Part shown: positions 1-9,700 of the stretch, piece after piece
How positions within the stretch are numbered: the first letter of the stretch is position 1
How the letters are laid out: each line of letters starts with the position of its first letter
NCBI RefSeq assembly: GCF_000021945.1
Contig: NC_011831.1
Location: 4,229,353-4,293,352, forward strand
Reading direction: 5' to 3'
Length of the DNA stretch: 64,000 bases
Source: Chloroflexus aggregans DSM 9485
GTDB lineage: Bacteria; Chloroflexota; Chloroflexia; Chloroflexales; Chloroflexaceae
Made by a program: the position numbers and the translations under genes
The notes under the pieces: generated by a model
Database searches by the model: none
What the model was told of the DNA's origin: nothing
Seen by the model: the letters and a program-made list of their open reading frames with translations, nothing else

Positions 1-115
1 ACGTGTCTGGTGTTCGAGCGGATGGAGCGGCAAATTCATTTTGTCGATGGTGCTGATGGCGGTTTTACCCTTGCTGCTCAAGATTTGAAACAGCGTCAGC
101 AGCAGTACACGTTCG
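1..115. other. Window-edge stretch downstream of ppk
   Basis: These bases lie 3' of ppk and hold no gene I can support. On the minus strand one frame stays open from inside the ppk 3' end to base 1, reading through residues such as LLLTLFQILSSKGKTA. It could be the start of the next gene overlapping ppk. No family motif or convincing start codon with a ribosome binding site is visible, and the frame is cut by the window edge. Confidence 0.3.
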
Positions 116-2218
116 TTAACAGCCGGGAATAATGCGGGCAGGGTCTTGGCTGTCGATAACCTCGTGACCGTCGGGATGGACGCGCACATAACGACCATCA
201 GGTTGGAGTTCACGGGCGCGTAAGTTATCGGCCAGATAGGTAGGAAGTAGCCGCTCGGTGACGTATTGGATTGCGATTGGGTCGGAGAGGGGGAAGAGTT
301 CTTCAACGCGCCGGTCGAGGTTTCGTTCCATCATATCGGCGCTCCCGATATACACTTTAGGCTTACCACCGTGGGAGAAGTAGTAGATCCGGCTATGTTC
401 GAGATAGCGACCGACAATCGAGCGCACCCGAATATTGTCGGAGAGGCCGGGAACTTGTGGGCGCAATGAACACATCCCTCGCACGATCAGATCGATCTGT
501 ACCCCGGCTTGTGAGGCAGCGTAGAGCGCATCAATCATCTTGCGGTCGACCAATGCGTTCATTTTGAAGATGAGTCGCCCATTACCGTACAAGCGGTGAA
601 GTGCGATCTCTTCCTCGATCAACTCGATCATGCGGTGACGCAGATTAACCGGTGCAACCAGTAAGCTGCGATACTCTTTTTGCCGGCTGTACGCGGTGAG
701 ATAATTGAACAGATCGACCACATCGGCAGCAATCTCGGGTCGGCATGTCAGTAATCCGAGATCGGTATAGACACGTGCAGTCACCGCGTTGTAGTTACCG
801 GTACCAAGGTGGACATAACACTGAATACCGTCACTCTCTTGCCGAACGACCAGTGCGAGTTTGGCATGCACCTTCAGACCGACCAGGCCATACACCACGT
901 GGACACCGGCTCGTTCCATTGCGCGGGCCCACGTAATATTGTTTTCTTCATCGAACCGAGCTTTTAACTCGACGACCACCGTCACCTGTTTGCCGTGCTC
1001 GCGGGCATGCATCAATGCCTGTACGATTGGCGAGTTACGCCCGACACGGTAGAGCGTCTGCTTAATTGCCAACACATTCGGATCTTCGGCGGCGGCTTGA
1101 ATAAAATCGATCACCGGGCTAAACGAGTGGTATGGGTGGTGTAATAAGATATCATTTTTCTTAATCGCCTCGAAGATCGTCCCACTATTCTTAAGGATAG
1201 CCGGTACACGCGGCACGTAGGGCGGGTCTTTCAGATCAGGCCGATCAAGATTGGTTAGTTGCATCAGATCGCTGAGGCCGAGCGGGCCACGCACGGTATA
1301 GATGTCATCGGAGCTAACTTTCAGATTGGCGGCTAACAGTTGGCAGATCCGTTCAGGCATGCCGCTATCGATAGCGAGGCGCACCACCTCGCCAAACCGG
1401 CGTTGACGCAATCCTTGTTCGATGGTAGCCAGCAAATCGTCGGCTTCATCCTCTTCGATCTCCACATCGGCATTGCGTGTTACACGGAAGGGGTAAACCT
1501 CAACCACATTCATGCCGGGGAAGAGCTGTTCGAGATGATCGGCGATCACCTGTTCGATCCAGACGAAGCAGTGGCAACGGCTCGGCGGCAATTCACCGAC
1601 CGGCGGGCAAAGTTCTTGCGGGAGTGGAATCAGGCGCGGCAAGACTTCGGGAACTTTAATGCGGGCAAAAAGTTCCCCCTTCGCCTGATCGCGAATGACT
1701 ACGGCGAGGTTGAGACTCAGGTTTGAGATGAAGGGAAACGGTCGGCTCGAATCGAACGCAAGTGGTGTAAGTACCGGAAAGATCTGACGACGAAAATAAT
1801 CGGCGACCCATGCTCGTTGTGCTGCGTTAAGGGCGACTGTATTGAGAATACTAATCCCCTGCTCGCGAAGAGCAGGGAGTAGCTCGTTGAGGAGCAAATC
1901 GCGCTCTTGATCGAGCAATGGAAGCAGGGCACGGCGGATAGCACTTAACTGTTCACTCGGTGTCTGACCGTCAGGTGAACGTTTTTGCACACCGGCTCGG
2001 ATTTGTTGTTTGATACCGCTCACCCGGATCATGAAAAATTCGTCGAGATTAGAGGCAAAGATCGCAAGAAACTTCACCCGTTCGAGCAACGGGTTTCGCG
2101 GATCCATCGCCTCTTCGAGTACGCGACGATTAAACTCGATCAGGCTCAATTCGCGATTAAAGTAACGCGACTCGGCGAGCGGTGGCGTATCGAGTATTGG
2201 TGATTCAGGTACTGTCAT
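116..2218 (-). CDS. ppk: Polyphosphate kinase 1
   Basis: PPK1 reversibly transfers the terminal phosphate of ATP to inorganic polyphosphate in the cytoplasm. The 700-residue length is normal for the family. An N-terminal helical domain (YFNRELSLIEFNRRVLEEA) is followed by the head domain and two phospholipase-D-like catalytic domains. The phosphorylated histidine is about residue 451 in VHAKLAL, and a second family motif, LEHSRIYYF, lies near residue 600. ATG is the only plausible start, although no strong Shine-Dalgarno precedes it. The gene is transcribed away from the tRNA-Val upstream. Polyphosphate storage fits a phototroph that also has a phosphonate operon, but nothing in the sequence links the two loci directly. 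Confidence 0.97.
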   Translation of the reverse strand: MTVPESPILDTPPLAESRYFNRELSLIEFNRRVLEEAMDPRNPLLERVKFLAIFASNLDEFFMIRVSGIKQQIRAGVQKRSPDGQTPSEQLSAIRRALLPLLDQERDLLLNELLPALREQGISILNTVALNAAQRAWVADYFRRQIFPVLTPLAFDSSRPFPFISNLSLNLAVVIRDQAKGELFARIKVPEVLPRLIPLPQELCPPVGELPPSRCHCFVWIEQVIADHLEQLFPGMNVVEVYPFRVTRNADVEIEEDEADDLLATIEQGLRQRRFGEVVRLAIDSGMPERICQLLAANLKVSSDDIYTVRGPLGLSDLMQLTNLDRPDLKDPPYVPRVPAILKNSGTIFEAIKKNDILLHHPYHSFSPVIDFIQAAAEDPNVLAIKQTLYRVGRNSPIVQALMHAREHGKQVTVVVELKARFDEENNITWARAMERAGVHVVYGLVGLKVHAKLALVVRQESDGIQCYVHLGTGNYNAVTARVYTDLGLLTCRPEIAADVVDLFNYLTAYSRQKEYRSLLVAPVNLRHRMIELIEEEIALHRLYGNGRLIFKMNALVDRKMIDALYAASQAGVQIDLIVRGMCSLRPQVPGLSDNIRVRSIVGRYLEHSRIYYFSHGGKPKVYIGSADMMERNLDRRVEELFPLSDPIAIQYVTERLLPTYLADNLRARELQPDGRYVRVHPDGHEVIDSQDPARIIPGC

Positions 2219-2262
2219 CGTAAGTAAATCGTCGGTCGTGCCTGGAACTGGAATCAGATGGC

Positions 2263-2291
2263 TGAATAGCGGGTATGAACGTATCTGTCAA
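2263..2291 (-). promoter_or_regulatory. Candidate sigma-70 promoter for ppk
   Basis: On the minus strand a perfect -35 hexamer TTGACA (2291-2286) is followed after 17 bases by TATTCA (2268-2263), which matches the -10 consensus only at its first three positions. The start codon is about 45 bases downstream. The -35 box and spacing are ideal and the -10 box is weak, so the call is moderate. Confidence 0.45.
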
Positions 2292-2334
2292 TGCCTGCTC
2301 TGTGTATGTGCATAGTATAGCCGGGACAGGCTAT

Positions 2335-2363
2335 TTGCACAAACCGTCCAGATGTGCTATACT
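2335..2363 (+). promoter_or_regulatory. Promoter of the tRNA-Val gene
   Basis: TTGCAC (2335-2340), a 17-base spacer and TATACT (2358-2363) form a strong housekeeping-type promoter. The mature tRNA 5' end lies 14 bases after the -10 box, so the expected transcript starts about seven bases before the tRNA, as is usual for a monocistronic tRNA. Confidence 0.8.
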
Positions 2364-2377
2364 CTTCGCCAGAACGC

Positions 2378-2454
2378 GGGCGATTAGCTCAGTTGGTTAG
2401 AGCGCATCGTTCACACCGATGAGGTCACTGGTTCGAGTCCAGTATCGCCCACCA
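2378..2454 (+). tRNA. tRNA-Val (anticodon CAC)
   Basis: The acceptor stem GGGCGAT pairs with ATCGCCC. The D stem is GCTC/GAGC. The anticodon stem CATCG/CGATG closes the seven-base loop TTCACAC, giving anticodon CAC, which reads GUG valine codons. The T arm is ACTGG-TTCGAGT-CCAGT. The discriminator is A and the CCA end is encoded, for 77 bases in total. The gene stands alone between ppk and an MFS gene with its own promoter and a hairpin downstream. Confidence 0.97.
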
Positions 2455-2461
2455 CCCCACC

Positions 2462-2490
2462 TGCGCGGCCAATTGGCCGCGCACTGATTT
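2462..2490 (+). terminator. Candidate terminator after tRNA-Val
   Basis: An eight-base GC-rich stem GCGCGGCC / GGCCGCGC with an AATT loop begins eight bases after the tRNA CCA end. A short T run (GATTTT) follows a few bases later. The stem is strong, but the T tract is short and displaced. The stem is almost symmetrical, so it could also act on the other strand. Confidence 0.5.
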
Positions 2491-2549
2491 TCACGCCTTT
2501 ATTCGGGTCACTCGCCACGTGTTGCGAGTTGAGCCAGGGCAGAATAGGT

Positions 2550-3800
2550 ATGCGACCGCTCATTTCGCGCGCCGAGGTACGCGCGCTTGTCCGCCCAACC
2601 AATGTCACCGAGCGCAACGTGCGTAATGTATTAATCGATGGCATTGGAGTTGGGATCGTGACGGGGGTGGGTGTCTTTCTTCCCGTCTTTTTGGCTCGTT
2701 TGGGCGCGTCGAGTCTGTTGGTCGGTTTGATTACCTCATTACCGGCGCTTACCGGTGCCTTATTCGCCTTACCGATCGGTCGTTTTCTCGAACGGCAGCG
2801 CAATATTGTAGCCTGGTATTCGGGGATGCGCTTTTGGGTGCTGGCCTCGTATGCTGTATTCGGCCTCTTGCCGTTTGTGCTCCCGCTTTCGGTAGTGCCG
2901 TGGACGATCATCGTCATTTGGGCGTTGGTAACGATCCCATCAACCTTTGTCAATGTCGCCTTCACCATTGTTATGGGTGAGGTTGCCGGACCACAGCGCC
3001 GTTATGCGCTGATGAGCATGCGTTGGTCGAGTCTGGGTTTGGCAACGGCAGTGACGGTAGCGGTGATCGGCGCACTGCTTGATCTGATCCCGTTTCCGCT
3101 CAATTATCAGGTGGTCTTTATCGGTTCGATGGCGGGTGGGTTGCTCAGTTTCTTGTTTTCACGGGCGATTACCTTGCCTGAGCGAACGTTCGTAGCAACG
3201 CAGCGACGTCAAGAGTCGCTGTTCGTGGCGTTACGCCAGGCTCCGCCGGCATTTATGCGGTATGCGTTGAGCGCCTTCGTGTTTCGCAGCGGTGTGGCCA
3301 TGGTGATACCCCTGATACCACTGTATTATGTGCGTGAAGCAGGTCTGAACGATGCATGGATTGGTTTGATTAGCACGGTGGGGAATGGAGTCTTGCTGGT
3401 GGCGTATGCGGTGTGGTCGGCAGGTGCGCCACGGTTGGGTAATCATGGAGTGTTGTTGCTGAGTAGCCTTGGGATGACGCTGTATCCGTTTGGCGTTGCG
3501 CTAACCGAGACGCCGTGGTTGTTGGCTATCCTGGCCGGCTTAGCAACGTTCTGTGTTGCCGGGAATGACCTGGTCAATTTTGATCTAGTACTGAGTTCAA
3601 TCCCACCCGAACGCCAGGCAACGTATATTGGGTTGTTTCAGACGTTACAGAACCTTGCGTTGTTTGTTATGCCGCTGGTAGCAACGGTATTGGCCGACGT
3701 AGTGGGAATTGTACCAATGCTCGTTATGGCCGGTGTGCTGCGATTTTTAGGGGTAGCACTCTTTGCCTGGCTGAAGGTAGGCAAACCTGCCAGTGCATAG
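2550..3800 (+). CDS. MFS transporter
   Basis: A 416-residue inner-membrane protein with about twelve hydrophobic segments in two halves and a basic loop after each early helix, as in the major facilitator superfamily. The N-terminal region VGIVTGVGVFLPVFLARLG and the loop IGRFLERQRN match the usual helix 1 and helix 2-3 layout. The substrate cannot be told. A TTG seven codons upstream (2529) is in frame. I prefer the ATG because AGGGCAG precedes it and nothing supports the TTG. The next small gene follows within about 25 bases, so the two are probably co-transcribed. Confidence 0.85.
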   Translation: MRPLISRAEVRALVRPTNVTERNVRNVLIDGIGVGIVTGVGVFLPVFLARLGASSLLVGLITSLPALTGALFALPIGRFLERQRNIVAWYSGMRFWVLASYAVFGLLPFVLPLSVVPWTIIVIWALVTIPSTFVNVAFTIVMGEVAGPQRRYALMSMRWSSLGLATAVTVAVIGALLDLIPFPLNYQVVFIGSMAGGLLSFLFSRAITLPERTFVATQRRQESLFVALRQAPPAFMRYALSAFVFRSGVAMVIPLIPLYYVREAGLNDAWIGLISTVGNGVLLVAYAVWSAGAPRLGNHGVLLLSSLGMTLYPFGVALTETPWLLAILAGLATFCVAGNDLVNFDLVLSSIPPERQATYIGLFQTLQNLALFVMPLVATVLADVVGIVPMLVMAGVLRFLGVALFAWLKVGKPASA

Positions 3801-3823
3801 TGCGGGGGAAATCATTGAAAACT

Positions 3824-4111
3824 ATGGCGCAATCTTCACTGCGAACAATCTCGGTACTCCGGCGCGGGTATGGCCGGCGCTATACCGATTTGCCGGTTGA
3901 CGAATTGACGCATCAGCGGATCGTGATTGACTGTAGCGGTGGTTATCTGCGTCCAGAGCTGATCGATCTCCGTCAAGGCGATATGGTGTATTGGCGCGAG
4001 CAGGAACGGTATGTAACGGGATCCATCGCACAGGTGCGCCGTGAGGGAATGCGATTGGTAGCACTGTTGAGCGATGTCACGTTGATGCCGGAGGATTTCT
4101 TTCCGTATTGA
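3824..4111 (+). CDS. Conserved-looking small hypothetical protein
   Basis: A 95-residue soluble protein that I do not recognise. It is basic at the N-terminus (LRRGYGRRYTDLP) and acidic at the C-terminus, has no membrane segment, and has a beta-rich middle (DMVYWREQERYVTGSIAQVRREG). It sits directly behind the MFS gene. A GTG overlapping the previous stop (TAGTG at 3800) and a TTG at 3815 are in frame. GGGGGAA lies 13 bases before the chosen ATG and could serve the TTG instead, so the start is uncertain. No function is proposed. Confidence 0.6.
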   Translation: MAQSSLRTISVLRRGYGRRYTDLPVDELTHQRIVIDCSGGYLRPELIDLRQGDMVYWREQERYVTGSIAQVRREGMRLVALLSDVTLMPEDFFPY

Positions 4112-4129
4112 GAAACGTCTAGCTTTCCC

Positions 4130-4158
4130 TTGCTACGCCTGTAGCGTTCGTGTACAAT
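4130..4158 (+). promoter_or_regulatory. Promoter of the Agl23-like gene
   Basis: TTGCTA (4130-4135), exactly 17 bases, then TACAAT (4153-4158). The -10 box overlaps an in-frame ATG at 4157, so a transcript from this promoter would begin near 4165 and could not use that ATG. This moves the likely translation start to the ATG cluster at 4196-4205. Confidence 0.55.
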
Positions 4159-4195
4159 GCCTGCGGTTTATCGAGATCGTTTGCAGCGCGAAAAG

Positions 4196-6649
4196 ATGAT
4201 GTCGATGTCTCAAGCCGTTCATCGGCGCTGGGTACCAACGGTTGAACAGCTTGTTTATGCCGGTATTGCCGTGCTGGCGATTATTAGTCGGCTGTGGGCG
4301 CTGGGTGACCGTGCCCTGCACCACGATGAAACGCTCCACGCCGCGTATTCGTGGTATTTGATGAGTGGTCGTGGCTATATGCACGACCCGCTCTTACACG
4401 GGCCACTCCTGTATCACTTGGGTGCCTTCTTCTTTTTTCTCTTCGGTGATAACGATACTACGGCACGGCTGAGCGCTGCCCTGTTTAGTATTGCCCTCAC
4501 ACTAAGCCCAATTCTATTGCGCCCGGTAATCGGACGGACGGCGGCGATCCTGGCAAGCCTGTACCTGCTGATTTCGCCAGTTGCACTTTACGTCGGGCGC
4601 TTTTTTCGCCACGATATCTATTCGGTGCTGTTCGAGCTGTTGGTGTTTGTGGCGATTGTGCGCTCTGCCGCCGATCCACGCCCGCGCTGGCTCTATCTCG
4701 GTGTTACCGCGTTGGCGTTGATGCTGACGAACCAAGAGACGACGTATCTTTATATATTGATCATCGCCGTACCGTTAGTGGCGATATTTTGCTGGCAGGT
4801 CTACCGTCCGGGGTTGGCACTGATCGCCGGTTTGGGCGTGGCCTTAGTGCTCCTGATCTTTGTGTTGCCCGGCACGGCAGTCGTTGATGGTGCGCATCAT
4901 GCGCGACGTGACGCTAACGGTGCGATTATCGTTGAACGACCGGGACCGATGTTTGGCTGGCCACCGCTAGAGATGGAAGATAACGGCTACGCCCTGTTGG
5001 TGCGTAACCGCAGTGATACGGATGGTGGACGGACGGTATGGGAAAACGCGGTACGCTATTTGGCCGATATTGGTCGTTTTGTATGGCATCCGGCGGTAAT
5101 CGGGGCGCTGATCGTCTTGACCGGTGTGGTATCTCTCTTGATCTGGCAGATCTGGTTTCGGCGTGATGCGAGTGGGAGAACGCGGTGGGAGCAAGCACTG
5201 GCCCGTGGTGAACCGGCTGCACTATTGGCCGATAGCCTTCGTCATCATCGGCGCTGGCAGGTAGCATTGGCGATCGCCGCGACCATCTATACGTTGCTGT
5301 TTACCGCCATGTTTACCAACGTGCTGGGCCTGATTTCCGGAGTGGCCGGTTCGTTGCTCTACTGGTTGGCCCAACACAACGTGCAGCGTGGAAGCCAACC
5401 GGCACATTATTACGCGGTGATATTGGCTATTTATGAACCACTCCTCATCGTAGGGGCAGCCGTTGGGTTGCCATTGGTAATACAAGCGGTCCGCCGGCGC
5501 TGGCCGGAGGCGCTGACCGTCGGCTTGATTGGGTGGTGGTCGGTAGCGGCGTTTGGTATCTACACGTGGGCCGGCGAGAAGATGCCGTGGTTGACCATCC
5601 ATATCACGCTGCCTCTGACCCTCTTGTCGGCGTGGGCGCTGGCGAAGGTGGTGGCCGTTGCACAACTACAGACAGTGTTGTGGCAAGAACGATGGATGAC
5701 GCAGATACTGCCAACGACCGCAACACCGACGGCGCTGGCCGACAATGAGGTGGCCGGGTCGGGTGATGTCGCTTCTCCGCCTGGCGGTGGTTGGCGTTGG
5801 ATCGAAGATTGGCAGTTGGGTGCTTTGGGTCTGCCTAAGGGATCGGTATGGAGTTTTGGTCTGCTCTGCGGCTTGATCATCGGTTTAGGTTATCTGTTGC
5901 TCTCAATTACTATTGCCGCCGGTCCGGCATCACCGATTCAACCGTGGATGGCCCTTCTCTTCGTCGTGATCTTGTTGACCCTCTTGGTCGTCGGTAGTGG
6001 ATTGCGGTGGGGGTGGCGGATTGCTGCTGCGATCACGGCGATCTGGTTGGCGGCGTTTATCGGCGTGTACACAGTACGAGGCAGTGTACGGTTGGCGTAT
6101 CAGACCGGTGACGTTGCCCGTGAGATGATGGTATACACTCAGACCTCGCCAGATGTGATGCGGGTCGTCCGACGGTTGGAAGAGGCAGCGATGCGGCGTG
6201 GGGGTGGCACACGTTTGCCAGTCCTGTACGACAATGAGACGGTTTGGCGTTGGTATTTTCGCGACTGGCCAGGTGCGGTGTATCTGCCGGATGGCCGCTT
6301 GAACGGTCCACCGTCTGAAGATATTCAGGCTGTGTTCTTGCTACAAGAAAATCTCGACCGTTATCCCGAAAATCGAGCGTATTTAGAGGGATTTGTCATC
6401 CAGCGCTACCCGTTGCGGTGGTGGTTCCCTGAAGATCAGGTCTACCGTCTCAATGGCGGATCGTTGCTTGATCGGTTGCTCCAGAACCCGTTTGCGTATG
6501 ACACAATGGCGCAAATGTGGAACTACCTCATGTTTCGTCAACCGCCGGCAGGGTTGGGTTCAACCGATTTTATCATTGCCGTGCGACCCGAGTTGGCGCG
6601 ACAGATCGGGATTGGTTTGGGTGGGTCACTGCGGATGTCGGGGCCGTAA
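4196..6649 (+). CDS. TIGR03663/Agl23-like GT39-type membrane protein
   Basis: A membrane protein of about 817 residues with some twelve hydrophobic segments. It resembles the TIGR03663 family, annotated elsewhere as Agl23-like flippase-activity-associated proteins, and the PMT/GT39 superfamily of lipid-sugar-dependent glycosyltransferases. The hallmark acidic loop after helix 1 is LHHDETLHAAYSWYL, followed by HDPLLHGPLLYHLG. A second family motif, TWAGEKMPWLTIHITLP, lies near residue 465. It probably handles a polyprenyl-linked sugar on the outer membrane face, although the substrate is unknown. Possible starts are 4157, 4196, 4199 and 4205. The promoter overlaps 4157, and GAAAAG lies before 4196. 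The paralogue downstream suggests a two-protein unit. Confidence 0.8.
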   Translation: MMSMSQAVHRRWVPTVEQLVYAGIAVLAIISRLWALGDRALHHDETLHAAYSWYLMSGRGYMHDPLLHGPLLYHLGAFFFFLFGDNDTTARLSAALFSIALTLSPILLRPVIGRTAAILASLYLLISPVALYVGRFFRHDIYSVLFELLVFVAIVRSAADPRPRWLYLGVTALALMLTNQETTYLYILIIAVPLVAIFCWQVYRPGLALIAGLGVALVLLIFVLPGTAVVDGAHHARRDANGAIIVERPGPMFGWPPLEMEDNGYALLVRNRSDTDGGRTVWENAVRYLADIGRFVWHPAVIGALIVLTGVVSLLIWQIWFRRDASGRTRWEQALARGEPAALLADSLRHHRRWQVALAIAATIYTLLFTAMFTNVLGLISGVAGSLLYWLAQHNVQRGSQPAHYYAVILAIYEPLLIVGAAVGLPLVIQAVRRRWPEALTVGLIGWWSVAAFGIYTWAGEKMPWLTIHITLPLTLLSAWALAKVVAVAQLQTVLWQERWMTQILPTTATPTALADNEVAGSGDVASPPGGGWRWIEDWQLGALGLPKGSVWSFGLLCGLIIGLGYLLLSITIAAGPASPIQPWMALLFVVILLTLLVVGSGLRWGWRIAAAITAIWLAAFIGVYTVRGSVRLAYQTGDVAREMMVYTQTSPDVMRVVRRLEEAAMRRGGGTRLPVLYDNETVWRWYFRDWPGAVYLPDGRLNGPPSEDIQAVFLLQENLDRYPENRAYLEGFVIQRYPLRWWFPEDQVYRLNGGSLLDRLLQNPFAYDTMAQMWNYLMFRQPPAGLGSTDFIIAVRPELARQIGIGLGGSLRMSGP

Positions 6650-6755
6650 GGTGAGCGAACGCTCGGCCTGAGCCTTAGTGCGAAGGGTTCTCGCTCGCTG
6701 ATTGGGCAATGAGAAGGTTCATGTAGGTCTGATCGAGACGCTGATCGGTATTGGT

Positions 6756-9700
6756 ATGGCCGTACAAACACTGACAACGGAAACTGTGCTCGACCGACGA
6801 TTACGGGCCGGCTGGCTAAGGTGGGAGACGGCACTCTACACCTTGATCGTGATTGCCAGCGTCCTGGCTCATCTGTGGGGGCTGGAGCGTATGGCTCTGC
6901 ATCACGATGAGTCCATCCATGCGTGGTCGAGTTGGCGGCTCTATAGTGGGGCGGGGTCGTTTTCGTGCTGGAATGGACTGGACGAGAACGGGAATGCACG
7001 GGGCGGCTTGTTTCACGAGACATATTGCTACGATCCGGTTTACCACGGCCCGTCGCTCTACTTTCTCACGGCTCTGATCTACTTTCTGTTTGGTGATGGC
7101 GATGCGCAAGCCCGTTTACCGATGGCGCTAGCCGGGATCGGTCTGGTGATGTCGGCGTGGTGGTTACGTCCATACCTTGGCCGTGCAGGAGCGTTGATTG
7201 CAGCAGTGTTGCTCGGTTTTTCACCGTCGTTGCTCTACTATACCCGTTTTGCCCGTCACGATGGCTTGATGGTGCTGTGGGAATTGTGGATGGTCATCGG
7301 GGCGCTGCGCTGGATCGATAGTGGGCAGCGACAGTGGCTCTATCTGACGGCGGTAGGGTTGGCGTTGGCGATTGCCACCCATGAGCTGTACTATATTTTG
7401 CTCTTTATTTTTGGTGTGTTTGTGCTGATGCGATTGTTGGCGGAAAGCCGGTTTGCTCGGTATCAAAACATTGTGCTGCCGGTGATCATCGGTATCTGTG
7501 TGGTGTTGATGATTGTCAACCCGCCGCTGCCGTTTGGTAGAGGGTTATACATCGGTGAGAAAGCCTTCTTGGTTGCTTCAGCCCTGACATTAGCATGGCT
7601 TTGCCAGCGCTTGTGGCCGCCGGAGCCGATCCTGATACCACGCCTGCAACACCTCTGGCGCAGCGAACGTTCGGTGCTCTGGACGGCGTTGGCGGTATTG
7701 GGTGGGATTTATCTGGTTCTATTCACGAGTTTCTTCACCTACCTGCCCGGTGCGATTGATGGTATCAGTGCCGGTTTGATTTACTGGCTGGGTAGTCAGC
7801 AAGAGTATGCGCGTGGCGACCAGCCGTGGTACTACTACCTCATCCTATTGCCGCTCTATGAGCCGCTGGCCGTACTAAGCGGGATTGGGGTTGTGGTGGC
7901 GATGATCGTGGCAGTTGTGCGACGCTGGCGGGCCGGTCGAACGGTACCACCGCCGGTCGCTGATGCGGCAACGTCGGATATGGACGATGTTGATGTGGCT
8001 GCCCGATTGAATGTCGCAAAGCCATGGCCGCTGTATCCCTTGTTGGTCGTATTTTGGTTTTTTACCGCGATCATTATCTTCTCGTGGGCCGGTGAAAAAA
8101 TGCCGTGGTTGGTAACGCATATGGCGTTGCCGGGCAATCTGTTGGCGGCGTGGGTCATCAGCCGTCTCAGTGACATGATCCAACGCGAGCAGACGTCGGC
8201 GCGAATCTGGCTTGTTCCATTACTCGTGATTTTGCTGCTGGTGGCGGTAGGGGTGACCTTTTGGCGGTTGGGAAGTGGTGGTACAACGGCATTCTTGCAG
8301 GCAATTGTCCCCTTGGCGATTGTGTTTGGTTTGATCTATGCCCTGTTGACGCTGATCGGTCAGTTGGGGATACGACGGACGAGTGCCGCGATTGGGTTGA
8401 CGGTTGCAGCACTCTTGGCGATGTATACGATACGGGCTACGTGGCTGGTTGTCTACGATCATCCCGATGTGCCGGTCGAGCCGTTGATCTACACCCAAAC
8501 CGCGCCCGATGTGCCACGCTACGCTGCCGATATTCGTGATTTGGCGATCAATTTGACCCGTGGCAATCGTAGTCCGCAAGATACCACCGGTGGCTTGACG
8601 ATGCCGATCATTCTTGATGGTGGTGATCGCACTGCCGAGGGATCGCTGGCGTGGCCGTTGCAGTGGTATCTGCGCGATTTTAAGAGTATCGTGTGGGTGA
8701 ACGGCAGTGAACTGGGACGGGTGCCGTCGGTTGAGCAATTGACCGTGACGATGCCTGATGGGAGCCGTGATTTGGCGCCGATGGTCATGCTCTACCGCCC
8801 GTATGTTACCGACCGGCTGCGCAATATCTTGCGCGAGTCGTATGTGCAGCCCTACGGTACAGCGGGGGTGTTTAACTGGTGGTTCCCTGAAGGCAACAAG
8901 TGCGCTCCGCAAAGCCCCGGCTACAAGAAGTTTTACTACAGTACGTGGTCGGCAGCGGCAGCCCAGGCCGCTTGTGGTCGCGATCTGAGCGGTGAGTTGC
9001 ACGGGCCGTTTGATGTGTTGTTGTGGCCATTGCAACGCGAGAACTGGCCGGCGTTAGGCCGCTATCTTCTCTTCCGTCAGTTGCCTGACCCACTCGTGCC
9101 CGGTGCACGTGAGGTGGAGGTCTGGTTGCGACGCGATTTAGCCGGTGGCGTTGGGCAGACAATGACGGCGACTACTACGCCGACGTTGCGGTTGGCTGCG
9201 CTAGCCGAGATTCGGCTGTCGAGCGGTGGGAATGGTGCTACCGGGATTGCCTTCGACCGGCAGGGAAATATCTATGTCGCCGATACGCTCAACCATCGGA
9301 TTGAAGTCTTTGCGGCGGACGGTACGCCGATACGCACGATTGGTACGCAAGGCAATGCGCTCGATCAGTTCTATGAGCCGCGGGGGTTGGCCTTCGATGC
9401 GCAAGGGAACCTCTACGTGGCCGATACGTGGAACGCACGGATTGTGAAGTACAGTCCCGATTTGCGGCCAATGACGAGTTGGGGTGGTGGCGATCTCGAT
9501 CTCGGCGATGGGCGACGAGCGACAATCACCGAAGGTGATCCGGCGCGGAACGCTGCGGCACCGCTTGGTTTCTTTGGACCACGCGGGGTAGCGGTTGATG
9601 CCGCCGGTAACGTCTATATTGCCGACACGGGTAATAAGCGGATCGTTGTGACCGATAGTAATGGGACGTTCCTGTACCAATTTGGTGGTGCAGGCAGTGC

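Noticed and set aside
6650-6755. GAGCG-AA-CGCTC hairpin between the two Agl23-like genes as a terminator
   Set aside because: The stem is only five base pairs with no T tract, and the gap is short between related co-directional genes.
8220-9035. 271-codon minus-strand open frame within the Agl23-like/NHL gene
   Set aside because: It is a mirror of a strongly supported coding frame and has a composition typical of antisense reading in GC-rich DNA.
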